A stretch of DNA of 29,395 bases from Entrophospora sp. SA101 (lineage: Eukaryota > Glomeromycota > Glomeromycetes > Entrophosporales > Entrophosporaceae), in contig CAUDNR010004050.1 in the NCBI GenBank assembly GCA_958430865.1, positions 7,322 to 36,716 on the forward strand, given 5' to 3'. The first letter of the stretch is position 1. Every line of letters starts with the position of its first letter. The translations under genes and the position numbers were made by a program. Under the pieces are notes generated by a model. That model searched no databases, was not told where the DNA came from, and was given only the letters and a program-made list of their open reading frames with translations. This document shows, piece by piece, positions 1 to 9,429 of this stretch.

Positions 1-261
1 ATTATTACATAATAAAAATAAATCTACATATGCAATAAAATTCATGTCATTACTATGACATGTTTGTATGATATTATTGATTTTTTTCTTCTATTTGTAT
101 ATTTTAAAAGAAAATGTATTTTTTACTATATTTATTGTTATTTAGATTTAGTTAATGAAATTTTTTTTTTAATTTATTAATTTTCAACTTTAAACGTTTT
201 ATTTAATTAAATAAATTAATTGTTTCCTGTTTTCTTTATTAACAAGATTTACTTATTACAG
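1..261. other. AT-rich non-coding DNA, probably intron of the gene ending at 463
   Basis: No reading frame of note is visible. The stretch is dominated by A/T runs and ends in a pyrimidine-rich tract followed by TTACAG, a good 3' splice acceptor leading into the exon at 262. It is therefore most simply read as the last intron of a plus-strand gene whose earlier exons lie left of the window. Confidence 0.4.
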
Positions 262-463
262 GGGTTTTCCGGCCCCATTTGTCCTTTTTGAGGGGAGTGA
301 ACAATACCGGCTTTTGACCACAATGAAAGGTATTAACATCACACTGTATACAACGTCTAACTCTAAGGATTTAATTTATCTCTATCAGCAGTTCTGCCTT
401 TCCATTTATCATGTGGCTCTCACTACAAAAAACCAGCATCGAAGACTATACATTGAGGAGTAA
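262..463 (+). CDS. 3'-terminal exon of an unidentified gene
   Basis: An open frame of 66 codons plus a split first codon runs from the acceptor TTACAG (ending at 261) to TAA at 461-463. The translation begins GFPAPFVLFEGSEQYRLL and ends KNQHRRLYIEE. Its composition is that of a folded, conserved protein: mixed hydrophobic and charged residues, unlike the low-complexity translations around it. GC content is clearly higher than in the flanks. There is one Met inside (TTMKGINITLYTT), but a start there would give only about 45 residues, so a terminal exon is more likely than a small gene. I do not recognise the family. Upstream exons should lie outside the window. Imperfect repeats begin right after the stop. 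Confidence 0.6.
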
Positions 464-961
464 TTACCCCTGATATTTCGGCAATTCGGTGCTACAGCTG
501 TGTAATATATTAATATTAATTCTTGATCAAAAATAGCCGATGCCAAAGTAAACCACACCGTTGTAATGTGTCTAATTGCCGTGATGACGAATTGCGCTAA
601 ATTGCCGTAATAAATTCGTTTAATCATTTTTAATATTTTTTTGGGGGGATTTTCTCTTTTTTTAAACGACTTTTACAGTTTTGGCATTAAGGCAAGTTTC
701 GCAGTGGTGATTTTTTCAAAAAAAATAATTTCCGTAATAATATCAATTCGGCAATTCGGCATTATGGCGGCGTAATTCATTTCGACATACGGCAGCGTAT
801 TAATTACACCGCCATTAATTCTGCATTAACTGATTCTAATTCACCCCAATATATAATCGAGGACAAAGCTGAGATGAATTGTACTCATTTATACCAGTAA
901 CAAAGCAACCAATATAATTTGATTTGATTCTTTTGATTAAATGCTCTGTCAATTTATTATG
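464..961. repeat. Cluster of imperfect direct and inverted repeats
   Basis: The motif TTCGGCAATTCGG occurs at about 476-488 and again at about 747-759, with a related inverted copy (GAATTGCGCTAAATTGCCG) near 588-609. A further inverted repeat pairs ATGGCGGCGTAATT (764-777) with AATTACACCGCCAT (about 801-814). These GC-richer patches in AT-rich DNA look like the decayed body or end of a transposable element. I cannot fix its borders. Confidence 0.4.
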
Positions 962-962
962 G

Positions 963-1002
963 ACAATAGAAACAAAGTAAACATTTACCTTGTTTCTATT
1001 GT
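963..1002. repeat. Near-perfect 19-bp inverted repeat (hairpin)
   Basis: Positions 963-981 (ACAATAGAAACAAAGTAAA) are the reverse complement of 984-1002, with one mismatch (976 against 989) and a 2-nt spacer. It could extrude as a cruciform. It is too long and too exact to be chance in ordinary AT-rich sequence, and is probably a fold-back element remnant. Confidence 0.75.
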
Positions 1003-1403
1003 ACACAACCCATATTTAATATTCATAAAGATTAGATATTGCACCCAATAAATAATATTCAGTGAATATTTGGCTAAACGGATATTTGATTTTATTGAAT
1101 GATTGACTGAATATAATAAATTTGAATATTATTTAATGATTGAATATTTTAATTATTCCAAACGATTATCCGAATATTAAATTTGATTGAATGAATGAAA
1201 TAAATATTCAGTGAGTACAACATCTAATAAGGATGATTAATACCCTACATTTCATAAAAACCTATTTTCATTCAAAACAAGAAGAATTTTTTTGGTAATT
1301 TCATCTAAAGATTCAGATTTTTGTGAAGATTTATTTTTTTCGTTCAACTTGATTTGAGTAAATGCACATTGCTAATTTTCTTTATCAATCTATTTTTCCT
1401 TGT
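1003..1403. repeat. AT-rich DNA with repeated GAATATT/ATTCAGTGA motifs
   Basis: The words AATATTCAGTGA (about 1055 and 1206) and GAATATT recur, several times in opposite orientation (ATATTTGGCTAAACGGATATTTG near 1067 against ATTCCAAACGATTATCCGAATATT near 1156). The two AATATTCAGTGA copies bracket the inverted parts, as target duplications would, so a small inverted-repeat element is possible. No gene is visible. Confidence 0.3.
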
Positions 1404-1521
1404 ACATATGTAAACTCGATAAGTTGGTCACTCCATTTTCTTAATATTTAAGTAATTTAATTCGATAAGTCAGTCATATGAGCTCACCCCCACATGACCG
1501 GCCTATCAAGTTTACATATGT
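1404..1521. mobile_element. 118-bp element with 26-bp terminal inverted repeats
   Basis: The left end 1404-1429 starts ACATATGTAAACTCGATAAG. The right end 1496-1521 is its reverse complement at 22 of 26 positions. The interior has no reading frame. This is the layout of a MITE, moved in trans by a DDE transposase. The target duplication is unclear because the ends are partly palindromic (CATATG). It abuts the next element directly at 1525. Confidence 0.6.
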
Positions 1522-1524
1522 ATA

Positions 1525-2093
1525 CAGTCAAAGCTAAGCTCGTTAAATTCATAGGTCTGGCGCAGCAAAATTTATGAAGTTAACGAATTACGCCATTACC
1601 AAGCAAGAGTCGCTCTTTAATTTCATGATATAATGAGAATAGTAATGATAAAATTTTTATTGTAAAAAAGTTCCTCGTTATTGCTTTTCATAAATTCCAT
1701 GTTTTTCAAGAAAAGATAAACCGTTTTTTGTTCTTTTTTTGTCAAGTGAAGTCTTATTATTATCTGTGCAATGTTTAATTCCAAGCAATTTTTCTTTGAG
1801 TAAATTGTATTATGAAAGTTGTGGGATTCAAAGGGATTCAAAAGATATGATAACAACAAAGTGTAAAGCTTCAAGTTTGTGTAATTATTTACACATGATT
1901 TATTGCAAGAATGGGCTACATGATACCCTTGTAAAAGTATTTTAAACTGTATAAAAAAAATTGAAATCAATTGTGAAAATCCATTCCTTATATAGGACGG
2001 TCTCTCCTGTTGGTTCTGAGCTTTGATCTGTTAAACCAAGAGTTTTATTAGACATCCGCTATACTGAGGTCCGCTATACCGAGACTTACTGTG
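1525..2093. mobile_element. Probable decayed Tc1/pogo-like element
   Basis: The left end reads TA-CAGTCAAAGCTAAGCTCGTT. The first 12 bases (TACAGTCAAAGC) are the same as the left end of the better preserved element at 26208. The right end carries a duplicated CCGCTATAC(T/C)GAG motif and ends ACTTACTGTGTA, a usual pogo/Tigger-style end (CAGT... inward, TA outside). The inner parts of the two ends no longer match well. Short open frames inside on both strands show no transposase motif. Confidence 0.4.
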
Positions 2094-2392
2094 TAAATAT
2101 GAAAAAAAGTTTATTTTTATGTTAAGTTGCACAAACACATGATCCAGGTAAATTACCCAGTGAGTATATATGTTTAGATATTTTCTTAATAATATTCATT
2201 TTTCATGCACCTTGTTGATCAGCCAATAAAATTTAAGCCCTATGTTATGAAATAATATACACACAAATAGTTTCTTTTTTTCGTTTTTGTTGATGAGATG
2301 CTGATTATTTGGAAAAACATTCTTAAATAGAAGTTAGCAAATTTAAAAATCAATAACAATAATGTAGGAAATTAGACATCACACAACTCTGT
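2094..2392. other. No feature seen
   Basis: AT-rich sequence without a convincing open frame, RNA gene or repeat. Confidence 0.4.
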
Positions 2393-2700
2393 TGTTCAGA
2401 CAACATGTCAAAAGTTTTTCTTTTCTTAATTATTTTTCAATAAAATTTTTTCAGAGACTGGAACTGGAATAGTTGGATTTAGGCAACATGTTAAAGATTT
2501 TCTTTACTAATAAGATTCCAGAATAGTTACTAATTATTTTTTAATAAACTTTTTTTTAGATTGACTTGGATGACTGGATTTAGGTAACTCATTAAAAGAT
2601 GTTCTTTGACAAATAAATTTTCAGAATATTTACAAACTATTTTTAACAACTTTCATTTCAAAGTTTTATTGAGACTGGAACTGGAAGAAGGTAATTAAAT
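2393..2700. repeat. Degenerate tandem repeat, unit about 105-110 bp
   Basis: Three successive units can be laid over each other. Each has GAGACTGGAACTGGA or a variant (AGATTGACTTGGATGACTGGA), then TTTAGG(C/T)AAC, a TTAAA(A)GAT(G)TTCTTT block, AATA(G)A.TT(C)CAGAATA, and a run TTTTTAATAAACTTTTT. Units start near 2453, 2561 and 2668, and a partial unit precedes at 2393. They are diverged, so the array is old. Confidence 0.55.
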
Positions 2701-3094
2701 TATGTTCGCCTCCATAAAACTCTTTATCATAATAATAAACAAATTATTAATATTAAATAATTATTAGGACATTGAAGTTGGTTAAAGACTCAAAATATTC
2801 AAAAATAATTCCTTGTGTATAAGGGCTAATTTGAAGCTGGAGTCCCTATGATATGACAATGCAATTAAGTTTCAGGAAGGGGCAGCAGGGTTCTGAGGTT
2901 TGTTAATTGTGTTGTTGACGAAGAGACTATTAAAGCCTCTCACTTGTCTTAAAGCCTACTAATGTATGAATGGCGTCACCTATAGAGAAATTCTATGGTT
3001 ATGAGGAGTGCAATATGCATGATAGTACATTTGTAAAAGGAAATTTTATTAAATCTGACACCTATGATCAATGTCAGATTTATTCTTTATTTTT

Positions 3095-3215
3095 TATTTT
3101 TATTTTTTATTTTTTTGGAGATGATTTTAAGGAAGGAACTCTGCAACTTGTGTATAGATTTATTTATTTTATTTTTTTGGAAACAGTTTTAAGAAACTCT
3201 GTGATTTGGAATTGG
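3095..3215. repeat. Two-copy degenerate tandem repeat of about 60 bp
   Basis: The block TTTTATTTTTTTGGAGATGATTTTAAGGAAGGAACTCTGCAACTTG (about 3105-3150) is followed by a related block with TTTATTTTTTTGGAAACAGTTTTAAGAAACTCTGTGATTTGG (about 3165-3208). The open frame across the region (2970-3275) has a translation rich in F, I and Y and shows no domain, so I do not call a gene. Confidence 0.4.
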
Positions 3216-3541
3216 AAGCATATATGCATAAAAATTCAGTTTTGCATGGTCTTAGTATTATTACTACTTGGATGATTCAATTTTTTTTTAGAATTAAATT
3301 TATTTAATTTCTAATCTAACAAACTGATTGAATGAGTTTTTTCTGGAGAATAGACTTAATTACTCAAAGATGTTGTATCCTAGAACCAGAAACAATAAGA
3401 GTTTGAATGAGTTTAAAAAGTTTGCAGAGATGATGGATTTTATATATGAATTGAAAAAAAATAGAATGTCCTTAGGTTTTTTATTTGAATAAGGTTTATT
3501 CAAATTATTTGTTTCATTGTTATGAATTTATGTATTCAAAT

Positions 3542-3692
3542 TAGTGATGTTAGCCGTTTAAAAATCCTTAGCCGGCTAAGCCGTTTACTACCTAAATTGG
3601 TAATTTGATTTCTATAACAAGAAAGTATCGCAGAAATCTATTGCCAAATTTAGAAATTATGCATGCAGATTATTAGCCGGCTAACATCACTA
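3542..3692. mobile_element. hAT-type MITE, 151 bp, with 8-bp target duplication
   Basis: Perfect 15-bp terminal inverted repeats: TAGTGATGTTAGCCG at 3542-3556 and CGGCTAACATCACTA at 3678-3692. The element is flanked by an identical 8-bp direct repeat ATTCAAAT (3534-3541 and 3693-3700). An 8-bp duplication with ends starting TAG.G is diagnostic of hAT transposition. The interior is short and non-coding, so it depended on a transposase encoded elsewhere. The intact ends and duplication suggest a fairly recent insertion. Confidence 0.9.
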
Positions 3693-3717
3693 ATTCAAAT
3701 TAGATTGAAAGTTTGGT

Positions 3718-3862
3718 CAAATAAAATGAATAATTTGAATGAAATAAATAAAATGAATGAAATGAATAAATCGAATAATTTGAACAAAATGAACAAAATG
3801 AACAAAACAAATAAAGCAATAAAGCAAACAAAGCAAATAATTCAATTAATATTAATATTAAG
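3718..3862. repeat. Low-complexity AAATGAAT-type repeat
   Basis: A run of variants of AAATGAATAA / AAAATGAACA. An open frame through it would encode an Asn/Lys/Met repeat (NKMNEMNKSNN...), which I take as a by-product of the simple repeat and not as a gene. Confidence 0.6.
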
Positions 3863-4599
3863 ATTATAATAAACATGCAAATTTTTGTGGTACATCTAAC
3901 AATACAATCAGACTTATAACTGGCCAGCTATGGCATTATGTATTAAATGGATCATGATCTCCATTCTAATTTTGGTAAGAAATGGACTATTGCTATCATA
4001 GTATAATAATTATGTATTTAGAAATAGGATCCTTCCGGAATCTCTACCTCACAACACATTTGCTAAAACAAGCTATAATTTTTTTATGAAGTTATTATGT
4101 ATATTTTGCATAGTTAATGAATTTAGAATGTCTGTAATTTTTGGGTCAAATGTAAACCAAAAAACCAAAAAACTGAACTATTCAGAAATTTAACCATCAC
4201 ATATTTCTCCATAATCAATATTTTAAAACTTAAACAAGAAGCCAATGAAAAATGATACAAGACTAAAAGAAGAGTATACATGTATGATAATATGAAAAAA
4301 GAAAAAAGGAAACAATTCAAAGATAAAAACAATGAATTATATAAAAAAGTTTTCTTAATAATAAAAATATTAAAAACACAAATAGATCCATTAGAAAAAT
4401 CATTATACAATCAGCAATAGACCATATACCATTAAAATGGATAGCAAATGAAAAAACTAATACTAAAGAAAAATCTCCATCATTAAAATTAAATTATAGA
4501 TACCTAAAATATTTGGTAAAATTATAATAAGATTAGATAAATAAGAAAGGGACTCCCAACAAATGAAGAATGGATTATAATAAAAATTAATATTGTGGA
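3863..4599. other. AT-rich stretch, possibly upstream part of the retrotransposon relic
   Basis: From about 4200 plus-strand translations become Lys/Asn-rich with frequent stops. They may be the decayed region before the reverse transcriptase at 4600-5340. Nothing can be named. 3863-4200 shows no feature. Confidence 0.3.
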
Positions 4600-5340
4600 T
4601 ATTTCAAAGGAAATTGAACATCCATTAGAAAGTATAGATAATTTCATCAATGAAAACAATATAAACAAAATGAAAAAACGTTTTCAAAATATACAATACA
4701 ATAACAATAACATGTAAATTACAAGAAACAAAATTTGAACAAGATCAATTAATTATTTTATTGAAAAAAAAAATATGGAAGGATTACAGAGCCAAGGATT
4801 CATGATAGATTCTATATTGGAAAGGGAACATAAACACATAATTTTAGATAGAGTTATATATAAAGAAAATAATATTATCATGCAAATTACTGACCCAGGG
4901 AAAATCAAAATGTGGTAGGTAACATAAATGAATCAAGATCTTTAAATGATCATTGGAACCTTCAATACCATCCAAAAGATGACATAAATTCAGGAATATA
5001 CCATGGTATAATGGACTCACATTCTTTCAAAAATGGAAACAAATTTTAACATCACTATCAAATGACAAAGCCACAGGTCCATATAAGTAATGAAATGCTT
5101 AAAATCTAGGTAAAAATTAAACAAATGTTTATCAGTTAATCATACAGCATGTATTAAACTAAATGACATTCCAATCAATGGAAGTTTGTCACGATATATC
5201 CAATTTCCAAACAAATAAACTGGAAGTGTATAGAGAAGACTTGACCTATAACTTTATTAGAATGTACCAGGAAAGCAATGGTTAAATTAATAAACAAATA
5301 CCTATCACAGATCATTGGGGCATGAGATGCCCTAATTAAA
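4600..5340 (+). pseudogene. Non-LTR retrotransposon reverse transcriptase relic
   Basis: Broken plus-strand frames follow the order of a LINE-type reverse transcriptase. LQSQGFMIDSILEREHKH (from about 4783) precedes the domain. DHWNLQYHPKDDI (about 4950) fits the linker before the palm. LSNDKATGPYK..SNEMLK (about 5057-5103) matches the dKApGPs..sNEmLK motif. WKFVTIYPISK (from 5187) and PITLLECTRKAMVKLINKYL (about 5250-5310) match the W+.a.i.PIPK and RPItLLe..RK motifs, and the NY....GLSEGSF region follows. The Arg before PITLL is a TGA where CGA is expected. The catalytic YADD region is not visible. There are several stops and frameshifts, so this is a 5'- and 3'-truncated dead copy. Confidence 0.65.
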
Positions 5341-5589
5341 TACAATTATTTTTGTATTTATGGATTGTCTGAGGGCAGCTTTCCATAAGAAAGAGAGAGA
5401 GATTTTCAATAATTATGGTATTATTTTTTTACATGATCATTGTTAACCCAACCATTTGTTTATTATTGCAAGAATCTCATCATTATGTGATAGATTCATG
5501 TTTCAATTCACCTTGCTATATCTAAGTTGATTGATTAACTGTACAACAGTATGTGCTTTAATTTTTTTATGTCCATTTCTTTTTTTTTC
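5341..5589. other. No feature seen
   Basis: AT-rich sequence between two relics with no supported gene or repeat. Confidence 0.4.
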
Positions 5590-6600
5590 TAATTAACAAA
5601 AAAAGAATAAGCAAAACTGGCAGAGAATCAACTCCCAAGTAAGTATCATTAGAGAACCCTGAATGATGTTAGAAACCATTAGTCAAGCTCTAATTTAATT
5701 AATTTAACTTATTTTAATTTATTTCTAATTTACATTCACTACTACTATCGACAATTATAATGATAATACTAATAGTATTATTACTAAATACTAAATGTAT
5801 TTGTAAGCCTTAAATCTCAAGTTGAACTGAAACCTACAAGAGAATACGAAATATGAAGTTGATGGATGCCAATAAAAGCAATAAGGCCATTAATGATATC
5901 AGCAATAATGTTGGTACTGAAAACAACAAGTTATTTGAATCTTTCAGGAATAGAAAATTATTTAATCAGCACAGCAATATTCATGAAAAAAATCTTGAGT
6001 GTGAAAATCCAAGGATGTAACAAAATATTTTGCCAAAAAGGCAATTTGCTATATCACACCAAGCACCATCTTAGAATAAGAGAATTCAAGTGTGAATACA
6101 TACCAGGATGTGCAAAAAAACCATTTTGTTGAAATATGAATTAAAGGTTCACACAGAAGCCATTTTGGAATAAACATGAATGGCAAAGCATTTTGTCAAA
6201 ATTATGTATTAAAAGTTCGCACAGAAGTTCATTTTGGAATAAATTAAAATTTGAAAAACACCAGTTGTTTGCCTTCAAATGTTGTTGATAAATGCCCAAT
6301 TGTTTTTTTTTTCAAAAAAGTGGCCGAAGCTTGACACACAAGTAAGTATTATTAGAGAATGATTGTTTTCTAATTTATTATTTAACTTTGACTTCTATTT
6401 ATACTTATTTAGCAACCAATCAATTTCCAATTACTTTTCTTCATTACTACCAACACTTGATCAGCTCAAAACATTTTGTCTATCTGGCAGTTTACTAAAG
6501 CATAAAAGATCGTAAATGGTAATGTACCTGAATGTGACAAAAAATTTGTTACAAAAATATAAACTCAACAAACACAAATTAAATATGATGATTTAATTAA
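5590..6600 (+). pseudogene. Decayed C2H2 zinc-finger gene with an internal duplication
   Basis: Plus-strand pieces read as C2H2 fingers in broken frames. NRKLFNQHSNIHEKNLEC (about 5949-6004) is followed by GCNKIFCQKGNLLYHTKHH (about 6014-6070), EFKCEY.PGC (about 6084-6113), KYELKVHTE (about 6135-6160), and later PECDKKFVT (about 6525-6555). The Cys..Cys, hydrophobic, L..H..H spacing fits the family of DNA-binding fingers. The word CAAGTAAGTATyATTAGAGAA occurs at 5636-5656 and 6340-6360 with related sequence after it, so an exon end with its splice donor seems to have been duplicated. Stops and shifts make function unlikely. Confidence 0.5.
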
Positions 6601-6879
6601 ACAAACATACTACATACACCGTGAATTTCAATTCAGCAGATCTTAATAATAATAAAAATCTTGATTTAATGGATTAATAGAAATTCACTTTTAATTTACA
6701 AAATGTTTGTTTTATTATTGATTTTTTAATCATATTATAAAAATGTAATTTTTTATCAGTTTAGTATATTGATCCAAAAAATTAATATTATTGGTGATGG
6801 TGGTGGTGGTGAACAAATTCAGGAAAAGAAGAGGAGTGAAGAAAAATGGAAAAATGGAAAACCTTAATCATAAAAATGG
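6601..6879. other. AT-rich DNA with a short GGT/GAT repeat
   Basis: Nothing coding is seen. A short GGTGATGGTGGTGGTGGTGA trinucleotide run lies at about 6792-6811. Confidence 0.4.
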
Positions 6880-7015
6880 TTTCAAATAATTTTTATAATT
6901 GGTATCAATTCCAGATCTGCCCACAACAACCAGGTTTTATTTATTTTAAAGTTGGCATATATTTGGTGTGTGTAAATAATATTCAGCTAAATTATCTTAT
7001 TGGCATATGAATTGA
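6880..7015 (+). pseudogene. Relic of the same transposase-like family as the ORF at 28241
   Basis: The plus-strand translation reads NNFYNWYQ, then ICPQQPGFIYFKVG, then (frameshifted) IFGVC and NIQLNYLIG. The right-edge ORF has, in the same order, LYDWAQN, LPQQPGAMYFKSG, IFGVC and NIQLNYLVG. The DNA also aligns, for example CCACAACAACCAGG against CCTCAACAACCAGG. The Asp of the YDWAQ motif, a likely catalytic acid, is Asn here. A stretch between KVG and IFGVC is lost. This is a short dead copy; its flanks are not recognisable. Confidence 0.7.
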
Positions 7016-7055
7016 CTTTGAACATTCCAACAAGTTTTAGAAGGGAAGGGGTCGG

Positions 7056-7122
7056 TTGATGTGAGCCACATCAATGTTAACATATCAAGTTCACATTTCA
7101 TGAGACAACAGAATGTCTCATG
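7056..7122. repeat. Two adjacent perfect short hairpins
   Basis: TTGATGTG (7056-7063) pairs with CACATCAA (7067-7074) over a 3-nt loop. CATGAGACA (7099-7107) pairs with TGTCTCATG (7114-7122) over a 6-nt loop. They lie just 3' of the transposase relic and may be part of the same dead element. Confidence 0.5.
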
Positions 7123-7618
7123 CCCATCTTAAATTTCATTGGGCATATTCAATTTTACAAAATTTTTATATTTCTTTCATTTAGTGATGAAAGCATCTGA
7201 TTGCAAAATTTCAACTAAATATCAGGCATGGCTTGGAGAATGTCAAAATACGCAAAATGCCAGTATTCCATATTTGGCAAAGTCCTACTTTTCTTATATA
7301 TATTTAAGAGAAGACTAAAGAATTATATTAAAAAATTTATCATAAAAGAGAGAAAATGAAACAATTACTAAAATTTTTGAACTGCGTAATTCTCATCCCA
7401 TTTATTATTTGTTTATTATTAATTTATTGTTAAATATTAAATCCCAGTTAGCAAATATAATTGGGCCTTTACAAAAGCCTTTGAACATGATTTTGAATTC
7501 AACCATTTTTTAAAGGTTATAAGTATTTATTGATTTTTCTAGGTCATTAATTTTGGGATTTATTTTTTTGTCAAAGTTCCATCCATATAATGTATTGGAT
7601 ATGTAATCATAATCATCA
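7123..7618. other. AT-rich intergenic DNA, 3' flank of DUS1
   Basis: No further gene seen. It contains the presumed 3' UTR of the minus-strand Dus1 gene that ends at 7619. The 63-codon minus frame at 7510-7701 is an out-of-frame shadow of its last exon. Confidence 0.5.
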
Positions 7619-9058
7619 TTAATTAGCTTCATTGCTGTCCGATAAAGGACGTATGCAAGGTTGACAAATCCAATGAGGAAATGTTTTGTAACCATTTTCA
7701 TCCTTCCTAATGTCTATATTTTCATCATTTTCTGCAGCTGTTTTCTATATATATATAATATTTAATAATTTAATTAATGGAATGAACAACAACAACAATA
7801 TACGTACCATTAATCGTTTATTTAATTCTTCAGATATTGAACATATTTCTTCAAAACTGTTTGCTTTACCTAATTTTTCTCTTAAATCTACATGAAAAGG
7901 TAGTGCAGGCTTATAAATTTTAAAAAGGTGACCACGAATACAAGTAAGTCTGGTGGAAATAGTTTTACAAATCTCTAAATATTCAGCTGACATTTGCCAT
8001 ACTGGAGGATTTATTCCAGCAAAAATTGCCGGATTATAAAGATTTCCTTCAGCTGACATTATTCCATCAACACCAGTTATGTCTATGCAATTTTGGATGT
8101 CTTCAAAGTAAAGAATATTTCCATTAGCAAAAACTGGTATTTTAAGTTCTTTCCTAAATCCATCATTGTCATAATTCGAAATTAGATTCAAAAAAATTTT
8201 TTTAAAAAAAAGATAATTCAGTATTGAATAATATTTTATATATATACATATATATACTTTATACGACGAATCTGTTCCCAATCAGCCAAAGCAGTTTTAT
8301 GACCTTTTTGATCACGTATTCGACCATGTACTGCTAATAATTGTGCACCAGCACTTTCAATCATTTTTGCATATCTTAAAGTTTTCTCAACATCAGGAAA
8401 AATACGGATTTTGGCTGTTACAGGAACTGAAAGATTTTTATGAAGTGTGTTTACTAAACAATTTTTTTTTAAAAATTAATATATTAATAATATAAATATT
8501 TATCAAAAATAATTATATATAATGTTACAATTATAGTTATAATTACTTTATATCTTAATATTTACTTAATTTATAAATTAATTCCCATTCGTCTTGTAAA
8601 TAAGAACCATAATGACCTTTCCTTGCAATATGTTGAGGACATCCTAAATTTAAATCAACACCATCACAATCATTTTGAATTTTCAAAGCTGCTTTTAATA
8701 ATATATCTGGATCATTTGCACAAAACTATATAAATATTATCAATTTAATTGATCAATTACATAAAATATTTCAAGGTTTTAATTTTTTTCTAATAAAGAA
8801 AAGCCAATAAACCTGAACAATTAATGGTCTGTCATCTTTTCCAGTTGACCAAACATCTTTTCGATACTGTTTATTACTATCTTCACAAAACATTTTTGCA
8901 TGTAACATAGGTGTATAACATACTTGAGCCCCATATCTGCGTGATAAAACTCTCCACGAGTATTCAGATTGATCCACCATTGGAGCTAATATATATTTTG
9001 CATTTTTTAAAACTTTGTTATAAAATTCGTATCCTTGCAATTTTTGTGGTTGTGCCAT
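7619..9058 (-). CDS. DUS1: tRNA-dihydrouridine synthase, Dus1 type (complete, 5 exons)
   Basis: Exons on the minus strand are 9058-8813, 8725-8566, 8453-8258, 8153-7808 and 7744-7619. Their phases join exactly to give 1074 nt, 357 aa. The enzyme reduces uridine to dihydrouridine in the tRNA D-loop (positions 16/17 for Dus1) using FMN and NADPH. Visible are the FMN-barrel start [10 protein letters not shown], the catalytic Cys111 in [15 protein letters not shown], Lys150 in VTAKIR, His178 in AVHGR, and PVFANGN of the phosphate-binding part. Also present are the helical C-terminal domain and the Dus1-typical tail [10 protein letters not shown]. The start ATG gives [13 protein letters not shown], a usual Dus1 beginning. 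Introns are 63-112 nt. Nothing looks broken. The neighbour upstream is a kinase pseudogene, so no functional link is implied. Confidence 0.95.
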
Positions 9059-9194
9059 TAGTATTAGTATAATTAGGATTGAATTAAAAAAAAAAAATAA
9101 TGTGGGCCATAACCAAAGTGGACATTTGCATTACCAAGAATTTCAGGGATCATAGATGTTTTGTTATGTGTAACATAAAATTCGGATATAACCA

Positions 9195-9390
9195 CACTAA
9201 TGGTCATTGTTGAGCTTTTGGTTGGTCACTATTGAGCTTGAAAACGTACAAGGAATATTCAATTGGTAGCATTTTTGAGGTCATTGTTGAACTTGAAAAA
9301 TATACCAGGAATATTCATTAAGCCAGTAATTCCAAGGTTATTATTGAGCTTGGAATATATTATTTGGTTAGTAATTTCAAGATCATCAAA
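9195..9390. repeat. Degenerate tandem repeat upstream of DUS1
   Basis: The words GGTCATTGTTGAGCTT, GGTCACTATTGAGCTTGAAAA, GGTCATTGTTGAACTTGAAAA and GGTTATTATTGAGCTTGGAA recur at intervals of about 28 to 68 bp. They are joined by ACCAGGAATATTCA-like spacers. At least four units are seen. The array lies 140-330 bp upstream of the DUS1 start. Confidence 0.6.
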
Positions 9391-9429
9391 ATATATATTG
9401 ACTTTTTTTGAATTAAATGGTCAGTATAT

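Noticed and set aside
1623..1970. 115-codon minus-strand ORF
   Set aside because: Lies inside the inverted-repeat element at 1525-2093, overlaps a similar-sized frame on the other strand, and shows no motif.
2970..3275. 101-codon plus-strand ORF
   Set aside because: Runs through a T-rich tandem repeat; the translation is dominated by F, I and Y with no domain.
3663..3869. Asn/Lys/Met-repeat ORF
   Set aside because: Product of a simple sequence repeat; starts inside the hAT MITE.
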